NCBI GenBank assembly: GCA_022606425.2
Contig: JAHDVF020000872.1
Location: 310,001 to 374,000, forward strand
Length of the DNA: 64,000 nt
Reading direction: 5' to 3'
Origin: Lepidostoma basale
Lineage: Eukaryota > Arthropoda > Insecta > Trichoptera > Lepidostomatidae
Shown here: positions 30,940 to 41,841 of the stretch, in pieces
Layout: each line of letters starts with the position of its first letter
Numbering within the stretch: the first letter of the stretch is position 1
Made by a program: the position numbers and the translations under genes
Notes under the pieces: model-generated
Told to the model about the DNA's origin: nothing
What the model saw: only the letters and a program-made list of their open reading frames with translations
Database searches by the model: none

Positions 30940-31830
30940 AAATATTAATTCTTTATGATTAACATGTAATGGGTAAAATCCAGTATTTGTATACATTAAA
31001 AAAAACAAAATGTTGTAAAAAAACTGGTCAAAGTAAAAAGCATATAAAAAAAAATGTATAGTTTTCTCCAGGCGTTGTCTAGTAATGTGTGATAATTGGG
31101 TTGATAGCCTTTCACATTACATTAATAAAGTTTTCTGCTTAATGCCTACACGCGGGTTGACACTGTGCGAACCAAGGGACTGCTAAGAACTTCGGAGATT
31201 AAGGTCCTAGGATAAATTACTGGAAAAACCCTCCGAGATCGTGTCCGCAACGTAGACATAAGAAAAACCTGCGAAATATAGGATATCGTTCAGTGGAGTA
31301 GATCCAGAAGAAGATACTGGAGGGACCATGTAGCCCGAATGGATGGTGACAGACTCGCATATACAGCCGCTTATGAAATCCCCTCCGGACACCGCCCACC
31401 TGGAAGACCGCCTAAGAGATGGAGGGACAACTGGATCTCATCATCCGACGAAATATGATTTCTGTGTCACAGATCGTCAGATCTATTAAAAGAAGAAGAA
31501 GAAGAAGCTTACATCTAATCTCAATAGATGGCGCTAGTGTAGATTGAACTAAAATATGTGAAATGTTTCTCAACATGGTAACTTTCAAAAATAATTGTCA
31601 GACGTTGTGTTCGTAAGAAAGGCGGAATGGGAAATGTTGTATTACATAAAGCGATCGCTTAACGCAAACAATGACAGGTCATAAGTCTTGTAAACGCCTC
31701 GACCACCATATTCTGTTTCCAAATAATTTACATCTTCGGCTCTTTTGAGATAAAATTAATTCTTAATGATTAACCCGCAATGGATACAGTCTACAAGTAT
31801 TTGTATACATTCAAAAAACAAAATGTTTAA
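30940..31830 (-). repeat. Repeat B, copy 2, Z at both ends, split by E
   Basis: Minus orientation. From 31830: module Z (TGAATGTATACAAATACTTG), X (GACTTATGACCTGTCATTG-like), Y, then E insertion 31150-31495, Y continued (AAGCATTAAGC.AGAAAACTTT) and a second Z (TTAATGTATACAAATACTGG) ending near 30940. The direct terminal repeat of Z is the key structural clue for this family. Confidence 0.7.
31150..31495 (+). mobile_element. LINE family E, copy 4, inserted in B
   Basis: Encodes RTKGLLRTSEIKVLG, ITGKTLRDRVRNVDIRKTCE, IVQWSRSRRRYWRDHVARMD and PPGRPPKRWRDNW, with stops, ending in an AAGAAGAAGAAGAAG tail. The B sequence continues across it (CTTAATGCCTACA on the left, CTTACATCTAATCTC on the right), a probable short TSD CYTACA. 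Confidence 0.75.
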
Positions 31831-32321
31831 TATTTCACTTGAAAAGTACAGATCGTGGATTCTTTGTGGATTTGGCAACATAAAATACTTGACAACTAAC
31901 TTTCTAATCACATTGAATGTCTAGACCAGTGGTCGGGAAACTCATAAGCCAAAATAGTAAAAAATAAGCAGTTAAAAGATTTTGTTTTATTCTGGGAGAA
32001 AAACATATTAACGAGAACCGTGCTTTTAGGAGTCTTTTAAAACTATTTATAACTGAATAAAAACTAGACATCATATTATATGAAGAAAATGGGCTTCGAA
32101 TCAGTAGAACCAAAACTGAATAAATGATTTGCAGTTTCTCACGAGCCAAGATACAACCAGCGAACCTGGAAGACGATGACTGAATGAAAGACTTACCAAC
32201 GATAGCATGATTGAAAATGACGAAATTATCATAGTAATAATTAGGCTAATTTGTAAAGCGCCGTTTTCGTGAATAGCTCACCTCAAGAGCATAGAATAAA
32301 CGTAGGATGGCTTAAATTAAC
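31831..32321. other. No gene seen
   Basis: AT-rich; no recognisable feature. Confidence 0.4.
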
Positions 32322-33432
32322 GGTGGCCAACCCACGGCCCGCTGGATGGCTACTTGTGGCCCGCAGAGCATATGCACATATTTTTTTCTTTTAGTGTACC
32401 TAACCCACCAAAAGAATATTCCATCATGCGTAGTTCGTATCATATCCCATATATAGTGATGTCAGGAGTTCCACTAAAGAACACCAAGGAGTTTGTCTAC
32501 CTCGGAAGCAAAATAACATGGGACGGTCGGTCTAAGAGCGAGGTCGACAGCCGTATACATCAGGCAAGGCTTGCATTTAATAAAAGGTCGCAAATAATAT
32601 AATCAAATAATATAGACCTAAAACTGAGAATACTCCTCATCAAGACCTAAGTATGGAGTATCTTGATGTACGGCTGCGAGACATGCTGCCTATCCGAAAG
32701 AGATAAGCGGAGACTGGAGGCTTTTGAGATGTGGTCCTATAGAAGACTATTAGGAATTTCCTGGAGAGATCACATCACAAACGAGGAAGTTCTTCAACGA
32801 ATCGGCCATGTAAACGATCGGCCATGTAATACGTCAAGAAGGTCTTTTGCATGCCATAATGGAGGGTATGACCGAGGGGACAAACTCTAGGGGACGCCCA
32901 CGCCGAGAGTACCTGGAGGACCTGTTGGTGGACGTGCGCTGCTCATCATATGTAGATTTCAAAAGAGCCTCACAAGACAGGGAAGAATGGAAGAGAAGAA
33001 TAGAAGAAATTGCTGCAATCCAATCCCAGGATTGAAACTTTCTAACTAATATAGAACTATCTCAGTACATTGATTCAACTATCGTGACAATTTCTTGGTA
33101 TATTTGCGTTAACAAACAATCACAATGTTTAGCTGATTTTAAAAGATGATAAGCGCACACACCGATCTTGCGTGGATAGCAGTGAGCGTGAATGCGGGGC
33201 GGTGCATTTGGAAAACTGTTTGCGTGTAGCAACAACATCAATCGTTATCAACACTGATGCACTTGCTTGACAAACGAAATCAGACGTCTCACTAAAAATT
33301 ATCATATATATATTTTTTGTTTTGTATTGCCTAACTATAATCTAACAAATATGTTTGATTCTCATTTTTATTATATCTTCTTAAAAAAACTAAATATGTC
33401 TTGTTTGCCCGGCTGAAAAACGTTGGCCACCC
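32322..33432 (+). mobile_element. hAT-type element L, copy 1, split by LINE G
   Basis: Ends GGTGGCCAACCCACGG and (inverted) GGGTGGCCAACGTTTTTCAG. Near the right end (33200-33290) a frame reads ENCLRVATTSIVINTDAL, part of the hAT C-terminal dimerisation domain and parallel to L copy 2 at 59.7 kb. The rest of the transposase is missing. LINE G2 is inserted at 32457. Most similar in wording to ZBED/GTF2IRD2-like hAT transposases; this is inference. Confidence 0.7.
32457..33048 (+). mobile_element. LINE family G, copy 2
   Basis: 6-bp TSD ATATAG at 32451-32456 and 33049-33054; the uninterrupted hAT L copy 2 shows the empty site. Encodes VPLKNTKEFVYLGSKITWDG, GRSKSEVDSRIHQARLAFNK, LMYGCETCCLSERDKRRLEA, WSYRRLLGISWRDHITNEEV and, after a shift, LHAIMEGMTEGTNSRGRPRR, DFKRASQDREEWKRRIEEIA and QSQD stop. 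No RT palm. A short AACTTTCTAACTA segment forms the 3' end. Confidence 0.85.
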
Positions 33433-33479
33433 ATGGCTAAAATGGTTTGCCTTTTTAGGAGTGCTAAGCAACCCGTGCA

Positions 33480-33910
33480 AAACAAGGAAAGGTGTACTGA
33501 ACGTAGGACCTACCGCCGTAAGACCTACTGTGCTCTAAGGATCGCAATGCTGGGCTGAAAGGCCCCAAGAAGAACCGAGGTTATACTTAGCAGGAATGAA
33601 GATGCTGAAGTGGGCCGCTGGGATTACAATGCTGGATAAAGCTAAAAACGAGCTAATCAAAGGTAATCTAAAAGTCTCTCCCATAGCGGAAAAGGCTAGA
33701 GAACGTCGTCAGCAGTGGACGACCATGTGAGTAGGAGAGATAATGAATACATAGTCCACAAGGCCCTGGAAGATGGAAGGAGGGGACAGGGTTGGTCTCT
33801 TGCAACGTGATTTCAACAATTAGGAATGACCTGAGGGCGCTAGGACTAGACAGCCAGATGACCCAAGATCCGTATAAGGAGATCCGACACAAAAAACTGA
33901 AAATATCCAG
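33480..33910 (+). pseudogene. LINE family O, C-terminus
   Basis: Reads AGMKMLKWAAGITMLDKAKN, ELIKGNLKVSPIAEKARERR and QQWTTM, then a shift and DDPRSV-like remnants. The M.MLRW..GVTRLD..RNE.IRGS.KVAPI.EK wording is the standard post-RT block of RTE-like insect LINEs. Frameshifted, no tail. Only copy of this family here. Confidence 0.7.
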
Positions 33911-33934
33911 GTTAATGAAGAGTATTTTATATGG

Positions 33935-34265
33935 GGTGTTTATTTTAAATGTTTGGTTGTTAAACTAGCAAAATTATTTCAGCATACTGTCAATTTGCAG
34001 TTAATAGTTGATTTGTAATTAATACGTTTTGCCATTTTACCATAAATAGATTAACCTCAGAACAGCGCTTGCAAATTATGCAAATTTATTTTGAAAATCA
34101 TGGTTTGGTTCGCCAAACTTATCGTGCACTACGTCCATTTTACGGTCGACATAATCGTCCATCCGAGAAAGTTGTTCGGAAGACCATGGATCGTTTTCTT
34201 ATTAAGTACACTCAAGTGGATAATACGCATCCACAAAGACGACAATTGTCGAAAATAGGACTTCA
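33935..34265 (+). pseudogene. Tc1/IS630-like transposase N-terminus
   Basis: Codes for TSEQRLQIMQIYFENHGLVR, QTYRALRPFYGRHNRPSEKV and VRKTMDRFL, an HTH of the kind found in IS630/mariner-related insect transposases, preceded by a GGGGTGTTTATTTTAAATG sequence that may be its TIR. It stops making sense after HPQRRQ. The ORF from 34069 starts inside the domain and is not a gene. Confidence 0.6.
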
Positions 34266-34987
34266 CGATTGCGCTTCATTCGAGCTAGCCGTGGCGCTCA
34301 TATGCCCAAAATCAAATTTAAACAATAATGGCATATAATTATTCATAAAATAAAGACAATATAAAGATTATTTTAGTGTGCTTTTTTTTTCATTTTGAAT
34401 ATGTATTGTTTACCTCTAAAAAAAACACCTAACGTAAAAATCTAAAATATTGATAAAAATCCCATTAAAATTAAAATGTTATTTTGCTACATTAAACAAA
34501 AGCCTTGCATTATAATACAGGTATAATTAGTTATGTCAGCTTATTAGAAATTAATGAACTATTAAATAAAAATTAAAATATGTGTACTAAACACATTTTC
34601 TTTGGAGGAGACAAAGCAAACTCAAGTAGCCAAAAAGCCACATTTGACTCGAGAGCTATATTTTGGCGAACACTGGTCTAAACAATAATTAAGATTTTCT
34701 AAAGCTCTATTCAAATTTTGTTTTAAGACTACTTTTCCCAATGGAAAAGCATGCCTCAAACAAAAGCTCACAAATACGGCGCTATTTAGCATCATTGCGG
34801 TTTAATTAATATCCTTTTAATTTGGTGGCAATAAAAAATCTAATAAAACTACTTCTTAACAGTCAAAATTCTTCGAGTTTTAGTCTTAAAAGAATTTAAC
34901 GTTAAGTCGTTGTATTAAGCTACGAGTATCTAACAAATACCCTTAAAAGAAAATTCCAATTAAAGGTACTTTTTAAAGCTAAATATA
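34266..34987. other. No gene seen
   Basis: AT-rich; no repeat relationship found. Candidate unique DNA. Confidence 0.45.
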
Positions 34988-35400
34988 ACTAACTAACCAT
35001 CACGCCATTTCCCCGGTGGGGTAGGCAGAAAGGATGGATCGCCACAATGGCCTGTCCTGGCATACCTCTCGAGTTTCCTCTACATCCATACATCGTACCA
35101 TGTACGCACGTCGATTGTTCCGACTTCGAATGTGGCCGCCTTTTAGTAATTGATTAATTTGATCATGCCATGTTTTCCTCGGTCGTCCTCGGCTTCTTTT
35201 CCCACTCACGCTGCTTGTGTACAACTTTTTAACCATTCTACTCTCATCCATTCGTTCCATATGTCCAAACCATCTCAGGGATCCTTTTTAAATTTTATTC
35301 ATGATGCAGTCATCTGCCTTACATTTCTTTCTTATTTCATCGTTCGGTATTCTATCATACAACGTTTTCCCGCACATTCTTCTTATTGATCTCAATTATT
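34988..35400 (-). pseudogene. LINE family C, copy 7
   Basis: Minus strand with the 3' end at the left (TAACTAACTAACC, then the complement of the GGCGTGATGG end). Encodes ERMDESRMVKKLYTSSVSGK, RSRGRPRKTWHDQINQLLKG and RCMDVEETREVCQDR, ending AYPTGEMA and stop. Open across the last 86 codons; upstream part frameshifted. Confidence 0.8.
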
Positions 35401-35534
35401 TTTTTAAAACTTATTATTATAATATAATCAATTAAATCGCACTCAGAGAACATTTCCGTAAGAAAAAAAAAACTGTGTGATTTTTTATAAATATTATAAA
35501 ATCACTGTTAAACAATATTTTCTTTCAAGAATTA

Positions 35535-35815
35535 ATTGTATCTCAATAGAGACGAAGATGCAAATTGGGAACAGAATATGGTAGTCGAGGAGTTTACAGG
35601 ACTTATGACCTGTCATTGGTTGGGTTAAGCGCACGTTTAATGTAATACAACATTCTCCATTCCACCATTTTTACGACCACCATGTATGACAATTTTTTGG
35701 AAGTTGTATATATGCTACTATGTAACACCAAACTTCACATGTTATATTTCAATCTACATACTAGCGCCATCTATGAATAAAATAAAATCCAGTATTCGTC
35801 TACAAGTATGTGTAT
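35535..35815 (+). repeat. Repeat B, copy 3
   Basis: Modules X and Y from TCAATAGAGACGAAGATGCA through CGCCATCTATGAA and into a Z start (ATCCAGTATTCGTCTACAAG). Confidence 0.65.
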
Positions 35816-36311
35816 AAATTCAAAATGTTATAATTATTTTCTTTATTATATCATTTTATAGCGCAAACGCGTCATAGTATAATGGTTATATCGATAATTG
35901 ACTTTTTTAAGAACACATCAATTCCCATCTTCAGGGTGAGTGAATAAAGGTAACCAAACACTTCTGTGATATCAAATAATGGTTTTAAATCTCATGTACA
36001 GAGAAAATTTTAATTAATATGCATTGTTCGGCTAGTTATAAAAATAATTTATACTATAATTATGACCTTTGATTCCGATCCATTTTTCCTCTTAATGTCA
36101 AAAACATTTGTCAAGAAAAATGCAGGCTTAAAATAAAATGAAAAGTATTTCGATGGCTAGACATTTATTCTCAGACCGATAGAGTAAGCGGTTTTATGTG
36201 AGGTCATTGAAATAATTATAATAAAACAATTATGTAACATACCTTTTGATACGGTATTGAGGGAGTGCTTCTGCCAAAACCCTGGCCTGCTTCAAACAAT
36301 TCTAATATTGA
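35816..36311. other. No gene seen
   Basis: AT-rich. A TAGTATAATGGTTA string near 35874 is not a tRNA (see rejected list). Confidence 0.4.
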
Positions 36312-36530
36312 TGTCACCAACGGCTGTCCCTCGTATCCGAGGAAGACTGTCTCTCGTGGTGGGGGGCCCTTATGTGGCTAAAGAGTCCAATACTAAACCC
36401 CACTCTGGGCATCCAGAGTAGCGGAAGACGTTGGCAGTGGAGTCGCCACCGTTTCACGATGGTCTTTCCTTTCATCTCCTCATCTCTGCGGGGTATTCTC
36501 TGCACTGTTATTCATCATCTAGATTTGCCT
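36312..36530 (-). pseudogene. LINE family M, C2H2-finger C-terminus, copy 2
   Basis: Minus strand encodes GLFSHIRAPHHERQSSSDTR, homologous to M copy 1 (GLFSHMRTHNREGQSSSDT). The first two cysteines of the finger are degraded here. Confidence 0.5.
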
Positions 36531-36897
36531 TCTGCACTCTTTTTCCAGCATTCATACCGTTGATGTAAATTATTCAAATATTGCATTGAGAGAGTAAATC
36601 CTGATTGAGGGTCATTGAATATTTAAATGGTTTGATCCTGGAATAGGTTAGGTCTATCAGGACCAAATACAAATCACGGGAAATACCGATATAAGTGTAA
36701 GAAAATGACAATACCTTTTTCAATCAATCGTATTCTCCAAAGGGACCAAAACACTTGCTTTTAAAATTCTTATAAAGACTGCCCTCACACATGCCTTCAA
36801 ATCCTTGATATACATAAATAATAATATATTAAAATTTCAGCTTTAATAAAAACGTACGTTATATTATGCGAGTATTTTATGAGATTGGCAAGTCTCG
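36531..36897. other. No gene seen
   Basis: No recognisable feature before the G3 target site. Confidence 0.4.
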
Positions 36898-36906
36898 CAT
36901 TGCCTG

Positions 36907-37389
36907 TCTTTATAATCAAATAATATAGACCTAAAACTGAGAATACTCCTTATCAATACCTTATGGAGTATCTTGATGTACGGCTGCGAGAAATGGTGCT
37001 TATCCGAAAGAGATAAGCGGAGACTAGAGGCTTTTGAGATGTGGTCCTATAGAAGACTATTAGGAATTTCCTGGAGAGACCACATCACGAATGAGGTAGT
37101 TCTTCAAGGAATCGAAGGAGGAAGGCACCTGCTCAGGACCTTGTCCGAAGAGATGGATCGGCCATGTAATACGTCATGAAGGTCTCTTGCATGCCATAAT
37201 GGAGGGTATGACCGAGGAGACAAACTCTAAGGGACGCCCACTCCGAGAGTACTTGGAGGACCTGTTGGTAGACGTGCGCTGCCCATCATATACAGATTTC
37301 AAAAGAGCCGCACAAGACAGCAAAGAATGGAAGAGAAGAATATAAGAAATTGCTGCAAACCAATCCCAGGATTAAAACTTTCTAACTAA
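36907..37389 (+). mobile_element. LINE family G, copy 3
   Basis: 483 bp with a 9-bp TSD CATTGCCTG (36898-36906 and 37390-37398). Encodes YGCEKWCLSERDKRRLEAFE, WSYRRLLGISWRDHITNEVV, LQGIEGGRHLLRTLSE, then a shift to LHAIMEGMTE and the DFKRAAQ...QSQD end. Same 3' end (AACTTTCTAACTAAC) as G2. 5'-truncated and dead. Confidence 0.85.
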
Positions 37390-37639
37390 CATTGCCTGGT
37401 CTCATCTAATGTCTTTAAATAACATATTTTTTATACAACAATTAACAATGTGAATATAACTCACCGGAATTTTCGACCCGAGAATTTGACATTAAGAAAT
37501 ACGTCGCATTGTTGAACTATTTGCCATTAATCCGGATGCCCATTAAGCTCATTCAATCATACATACGAGTATTGTCTCAAAATTAAAATTTATGGCTTAA
37601 TTAATTATAACTGAATGTATACCCAAAATTTATAACAGT

Positions 37640-37795
37640 GACGGCCTGCCTACATGGGATTCATTATTGTGGCCCCCCATTAACAATTCATAAAGCCTCA
37701 ATATTTCTTCCATCGACGTGGACTACTTGCAGAACGGAATCGAACCCTGGGGGTCGATATACACCACTTTCGGAATGACGGATCTAGAGAGAGGC
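37640..37795 (-). repeat. hAT MITE P, terminal fragment, copy 3
   Basis: GGGGGTCGATATACACCACTTTCGG is the reverse complement of the P1 left end (CCGAAAGTGGTCAATATAGACCCCC), preceded by a GTGG-rich stretch. No second terminus or TSD. Confidence 0.45.
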
Positions 37796-38511
37796 AAGCG
37801 CTATCTTTCGATTTAAATAGGCCAACTCGCAACTCAAGTTGACACTATAATCCGTGGATTGCTCTTAATCATATGGGACGTATGACCCAGACAGTGCAAT
37901 TTACCTAGAACAGGGTGATACCAACTCACTTTAACCCTCCCTTCCCTGTGATGGGTATCTTCTACATGTTGCTTCTAATAACCATCAATGTCTCTATACA
38001 TTTAATAAATTCAAGGTTAAGATTTTAAGTATTCCTCCATAATATATTTACGCATTGATTAAAAAAATAATATTTATAATAATCAGAATTTATCGGGTAC
38101 ATCGGAGGTATTTTGTGAACATCGGAAACAAAATTCGTAGCGCTGAGTACGCGACACTATATTCGCATCTCACTCTTGTATCTCACTCTTGCATATGTTC
38201 TAGCTCAATGTTCTCACTCTCGGCCGTCCCGCCGCCGCCGGTAGTCGCTTTCGGGCTTCCAACCAGAGCGGGTCTATGCCCGTTCCGTGAGCGTTGCCAG
38301 GTGGTTTTTTAATGTTTTTAGCAATTATTCTAATTTTTGACTTGAATTATAATTATATAAGGGGATTAGCTACGAATGTTCCTATTTTTCCGAATTAAAA
38401 TCGCTAATTTTTTTAAGCGTACTGACTACCCTACACCGGAACGCACGTTTTTATTTTAGCACCTTAAGGGAAAGGTTAATGGTTTGAATTAGTAATAACT
38501 ATTTAAACTTT
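37796..38511. other. No gene; one GC-rich patch
   Basis: 38150-38310 is unusually GC-rich (GTCCCGCCGCCGCCGGTAG) with three CTCACTCT repeats. The 85-codon ORF over it shows no domain. Could be an LTR or promoter remnant. Confidence 0.35.
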
Positions 38512-38660
38512 AACTAACTAACTAACTATCACGCCGTCTCCCCGAAGGAGTAGGCAGAAAGAATGGACTGCCACACTTTTCTTTCCTGACATATTTCTCT
38601 CGCTTCCTCAACATTCATTCATCGTGTCATGCATGCGCGTCAATTTCTCGCGTCAACAAT
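38512..38660 (-). mobile_element. LINE family C, 3' end, copy 8
   Basis: ACTAACTAACTAACTATCACGCCG on the plus strand is the complement of the C terminus, followed inward by the complement of the SAYP, ERKVW and MNVEE codons. Breaks off at 38660. Confidence 0.75.
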
Positions 38661-38734
38661 TGGCACTTAAATCAGTCGCTGAATTGAAATTAAGCCGCGG
38701 GGAACATTGCTATAGACAGATTGAAAGTGTTTAG

Positions 38735-38815
38735 CGAATGCAGTCAGTCCTCATGTCCTTGTTTCTCCATATGACATCTTTCAGGCAGCCTGCAACCGCT
38801 GCAGCCTTGTCTAGT
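38735..38815 (-). pseudogene. LINE family E fragment, copy 5
   Basis: Minus strand reads DKAAAVAGCLKDVIWRNKDM, the thumb motif seen in E copies 2 and 3. Only about 80 bp. Confidence 0.55.
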
Positions 38816-40095
38816 GAAAATACGTACTAGTGAAAATACGTACTAAGAAAAACCTACTAGAAATATACATGACACAAATATTTTTAAGGTGACATAATCA
38901 TACCGAAATTACTTTTAAGTCACGTATGCGTCTATTTGACTGGTCACTTTAAATGCTAGTGCGATATTTAAGATACAAATATGAATTTATAAAAAAATCA
39001 TCGATTAACGCTGTTTTTTCCAAGCGCATACGCGAGAGTTCACGGTGTGAGGAAATGTTGTGCCCAACTCAGAACACTCTATATACTCTTCCATCGAGAT
39101 TCAGTCGGATTCTCTTAACCGCGCGGGAGGACGCGTCGCACGAGCGGTACATTTTGCTAGAAGATTCGTTAAAACAACTTTAAAGTGAAAAATGTACTAA
39201 AATATGGAATTTTAAAACTTTAAAATAACGTGTTCCATTAAGTTTATCGTATTACAACACTTTTATTACGTTATTCAATAAGTAATCTGGTTAAAAAAAA
39301 GTAATTAGATATACGTAATTAAAAGTGAAATTCTTACATAAAACATATATATTTTTTTATTATTTAATGTGATTTGTACGGAATTTTACTCGTTTGTGTC
39401 AAAAGTGCACTTTTGCAAGTTTAAAATAATATAATATCAAGTGTTTATCGGATGAAATATAATAACGTGATTTTCTATGAACATTAACTAAAATAGTTTG
39501 TTGATGCTGACAAATATTGAGTCAGGTAAACAAAATTTGCATATTATTTACAATATTTTATTTGTATATATGAAAACATTTTTATGTCCTTGTATTTTTT
39601 TTTACTTAAATTCATTGTACCATAGACATTTACTAGATGTTTTATTATATTTTACTAGAGAGAGATGTTTCGCCTTGATGAAATAGTCAATCATCGATTG
39701 CAAGGTTTATCATTAATAATATAATATAACAATTAAACAAACAATAATATTAATAATATTATTTGATAATCCTCTAACAAGACGAAATATAAAGCACTTC
39801 CATAAAATATTAAGAAAACGGACGTACGAGTATTCATCAATATTAATATTTAAAAAAAACAAATCGCTTTTTAAAAAAATGGTTTAAATTCCACATTTAG
39901 TATTTATTATTGATACAAACGCCTGTTTTTTAGGAAGGTAAATTTTCACAATGCCTTATTAAGTGAAATACTATAGATGTAAAAAAATCGAGTAAATAAA
40001 CGTTTGATGCAAATTTAATTAAAAAAAGCAATTAAAGTAGCCTATATCATTATTTCTTCTATATTCGCCATAACATTGAATTGTAGATGTTTAAT
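38816..40095. other. No gene; one promoter-like GC-rich patch
   Basis: Around 39010-39170 sequence is locally GC-rich with TATATA at 39080 and TCAGT at 39101. No repeat partner in the window. The remainder is AT-rich, with a K-like scrap near 39780-39960. Confidence 0.4.
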
Positions 40096-40154
40096 GTTTC
40101 TTTTTTTATATATATTTAGTATATAACACTTACTTTATTAAATAATAAAAATTA

Positions 40155-40200
40155 AATACCAAACATGTTTCGGACTAACAAGCCCTTCATCAGTAATATT
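40155..40200 (-). ncRNA. Hammerhead-like motif 3
   Basis: Minus strand: stem I AATATTA (40200-40194), CTGATGA (40193-40187), helix II GGGC/GTCC with loop TTGTTA after one extra A, GAAAC (40171-40167), AT, GTT, stem I TGGTATT (40161-40155). Stem I pairs over 7 bp, two of them G-U. Short helix III as reported for Penelope hammerheads. The extra A before helix II is a caveat. Confidence 0.6.
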
Positions 40201-40325
40201 ATATAAATATAAATATTAAAAATATTACATATTTTTTTCACAAATGTGGTCAGTTTTGATAGATATTGAAATGATTTTTAATTTGACCACATTTGTGAAT
40301 TATTAAAATAATATTTTTATATTCA

Positions 40326-40820
40326 ACTAACTAACCATCACGCCGTCTCCCCGAAGGGGTAGGCAGAAAGAATGGACTGCCACACTTTTCTTTCCTGACA
40401 TATTTCTCTCGCTTCGTCGATTTCTCTGACTCCTCACATGGCCGACATTCAATATTTGATTTATTTGATCGTGCCACGTTTTCCTCGGTCTTCCTCTATT
40501 TCTGGTTCCATTTACATCATTAACATATAATTTTTTTACCATTCTTTCTTCATTCATTCTTTCAATATGTCCAAACCATCTTAATGATCCTTTCATTATT
40601 TTGTTCATGACATCATCATTCCGCACCGCATTCACTTCTTATATTTTCATTCGGCACTCTATCATACACAGAGTATCCACACATTCTTCTAAGAGATCTC
40701 ATTTCAACTGCATTTATTCTACTTTCATCCTTCTTTTGCCAGTTCCATGCTTCGCTTCCAAACATAAGGGTCGGTAGAAGAACACCATTGTGCACTGCCA
40801 TTCTAGCTTTTTTGATAGTT
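40326..40820 (-). mobile_element. LINE family C, copy 9, exact boundaries
   Basis: 495 bp with a 12-bp TSD TTTTTATATTCA at 40314-40325 and 40821-40832. Minus strand encodes MAVHNGVLLPTLMFGSEAWN, WQKKDESRINAVEMRSLRRM, DRVPNENIRSE, GSLRWFGHIERMNEERMVKK and GTRNRGRPRKTWHDQINQIL, then a deletion in the CMNVEE block. 5'-truncated. Defines the C 3' terminus as ...GGTTAGTTAGT. Confidence 0.9.
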
Positions 40821-40841
40821 TTTTTATATTCATATTTATAT

Positions 40842-40887
40842 AATATCACTGATGAAGAGCTTGTGTGTCCAAAACATGTTTGATATT
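40842..40887 (+). ncRNA. Hammerhead-like motif 4, core-mutated
   Basis: Plus strand: AATATCA (40842-40848), CTGATGA (40849-40855), helix II, AAAAC where motif 3 has GAAAC, ATGTT, and TGATATT (40881-40887). Stem I is 7 perfect Watson-Crick pairs. Relative to motif 3 the paired positions changed from T-G to C-G/T-A-type pairs, keeping the helix. The G-to-A change in the GAAA box should abolish cleavage. Confidence 0.6.
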
Positions 40888-41254
40888 TAATTTTTTTTTT
40901 TATAAAATTGGGTGTTGTATACTAAGTATATATAATATAAAAAAATATTATATGATTAAATCTTTAAAAAAATATTTACAGTACATTTTCAGAGTTATTT
41001 ATTTTAATTGATTTGTTATTCTTATTTTGTTTTGTTGCTTTATGTTGTAAACATGTTATTAAATTAAACAAATCAACAAGGTTATAGTTATAAAAATCAG
41101 ATGTTGTTCTGCAACTACCTTGAATTGACACGAATCAAATTGATATCATTAGCAATTTTCTTGTGTAGTATAGGATTCTCTCCCCAACAGGTGCAAGCGA
41201 TGAATGATTGTTATTATTTCATATTTTGTTATGAATTAAAACACTTCTTTTTTT

Positions 41255-41640
41255 ATTTTTTGTGAATGTATACTTATACTTGTATACAAATACTGGATTT
41301 CACCCACCGTGGGTTATCAATTCATGATTTAATTGTATCTCAATAGAGACGAAGATGCAAATTGGAAACTGAATATGGTTGACCAGGGTGTTTACAGGAC
41401 TTATGACCTGTCATTGGTCGGGTTAAGCGCACGCTTTATGTAATTACAACATTCCCCATTCCACCTTTCTTTATGACCATGTATGACAAATTTTTGGAAG
41501 TTGTATATATGTTAAAGTCCTATGCCAAATTTCACATGTCAGTTTCAATGTGCCATCTATGAAGATTTTGATTACATATGTTAATCTTTTTTAAGATTAC
41601 TCTATATATAATCTACATACTAACGCCATCTATGGCTTTT
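41255..41640 (+). repeat. Repeat B, copy 4 (Z-X-Y)
   Basis: Begins with Z (GTGAATGTATACTTATACTTG, TGGATTTCACCCACCGTGGG), then X and Y, very similar to copy 1 but with Z at the 5' side. Ends at CGCCATCTATGG. Confidence 0.75.
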
Positions 41641-41830
41641 TTTCTTTAGAGTTAATTTTTCTGGACCTGTTTGAAGGTTTGATATCTTTACTATCGGGAG
41701 AGCGATATAAAATCCATTATACCGTTCTCCCGGTGATGGAAGTATACAACCTAAACTAAACAGTATTGTAATTGAAAAAAAAACGTTGTAATGGAATTCC
41801 GTCGTTGTTATAATGCCCTTAGTTTATATA
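41641..41830. repeat. Repeat N, copy 1
   Basis: Shares TGACATGTTTTGAAGG-like, GGGAGA.CGATATAAA and ACGGAATTCC..GT.GT motifs with 45165-45365. Contains an imperfect inverted repeat around GAGAGCGATATAAAATCC and GTTCTCCCGG. No ORF. Confidence 0.5.
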
Positions 41831-41841
41831 AAAAGTAACTA

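Larger units (their letters stand above)
40096..40935. mobile_element. PLE palindrome 3, split by LINE C
   Basis: Two inverted arms with outward-pointing hammerhead-like motifs. The centre (about 40232-40300) reads CACAAATGTGGTCAG ... TTGACCACATTTGTG. With the C9 insertion (40326-40820, 12-bp TSD) removed, the arms pair from AATATTATATAAATATAAAT outward. The GTGGTCAGTTTTGA core is shared with the Penelope remnant at 14.2 kb. Confidence 0.7.

Noticed and set aside
35866..35950. tRNA-like string TAGTATAATGGTTA
   Set aside because: No B-box GGTTCRANNC or cloverleaf pairing downstream.
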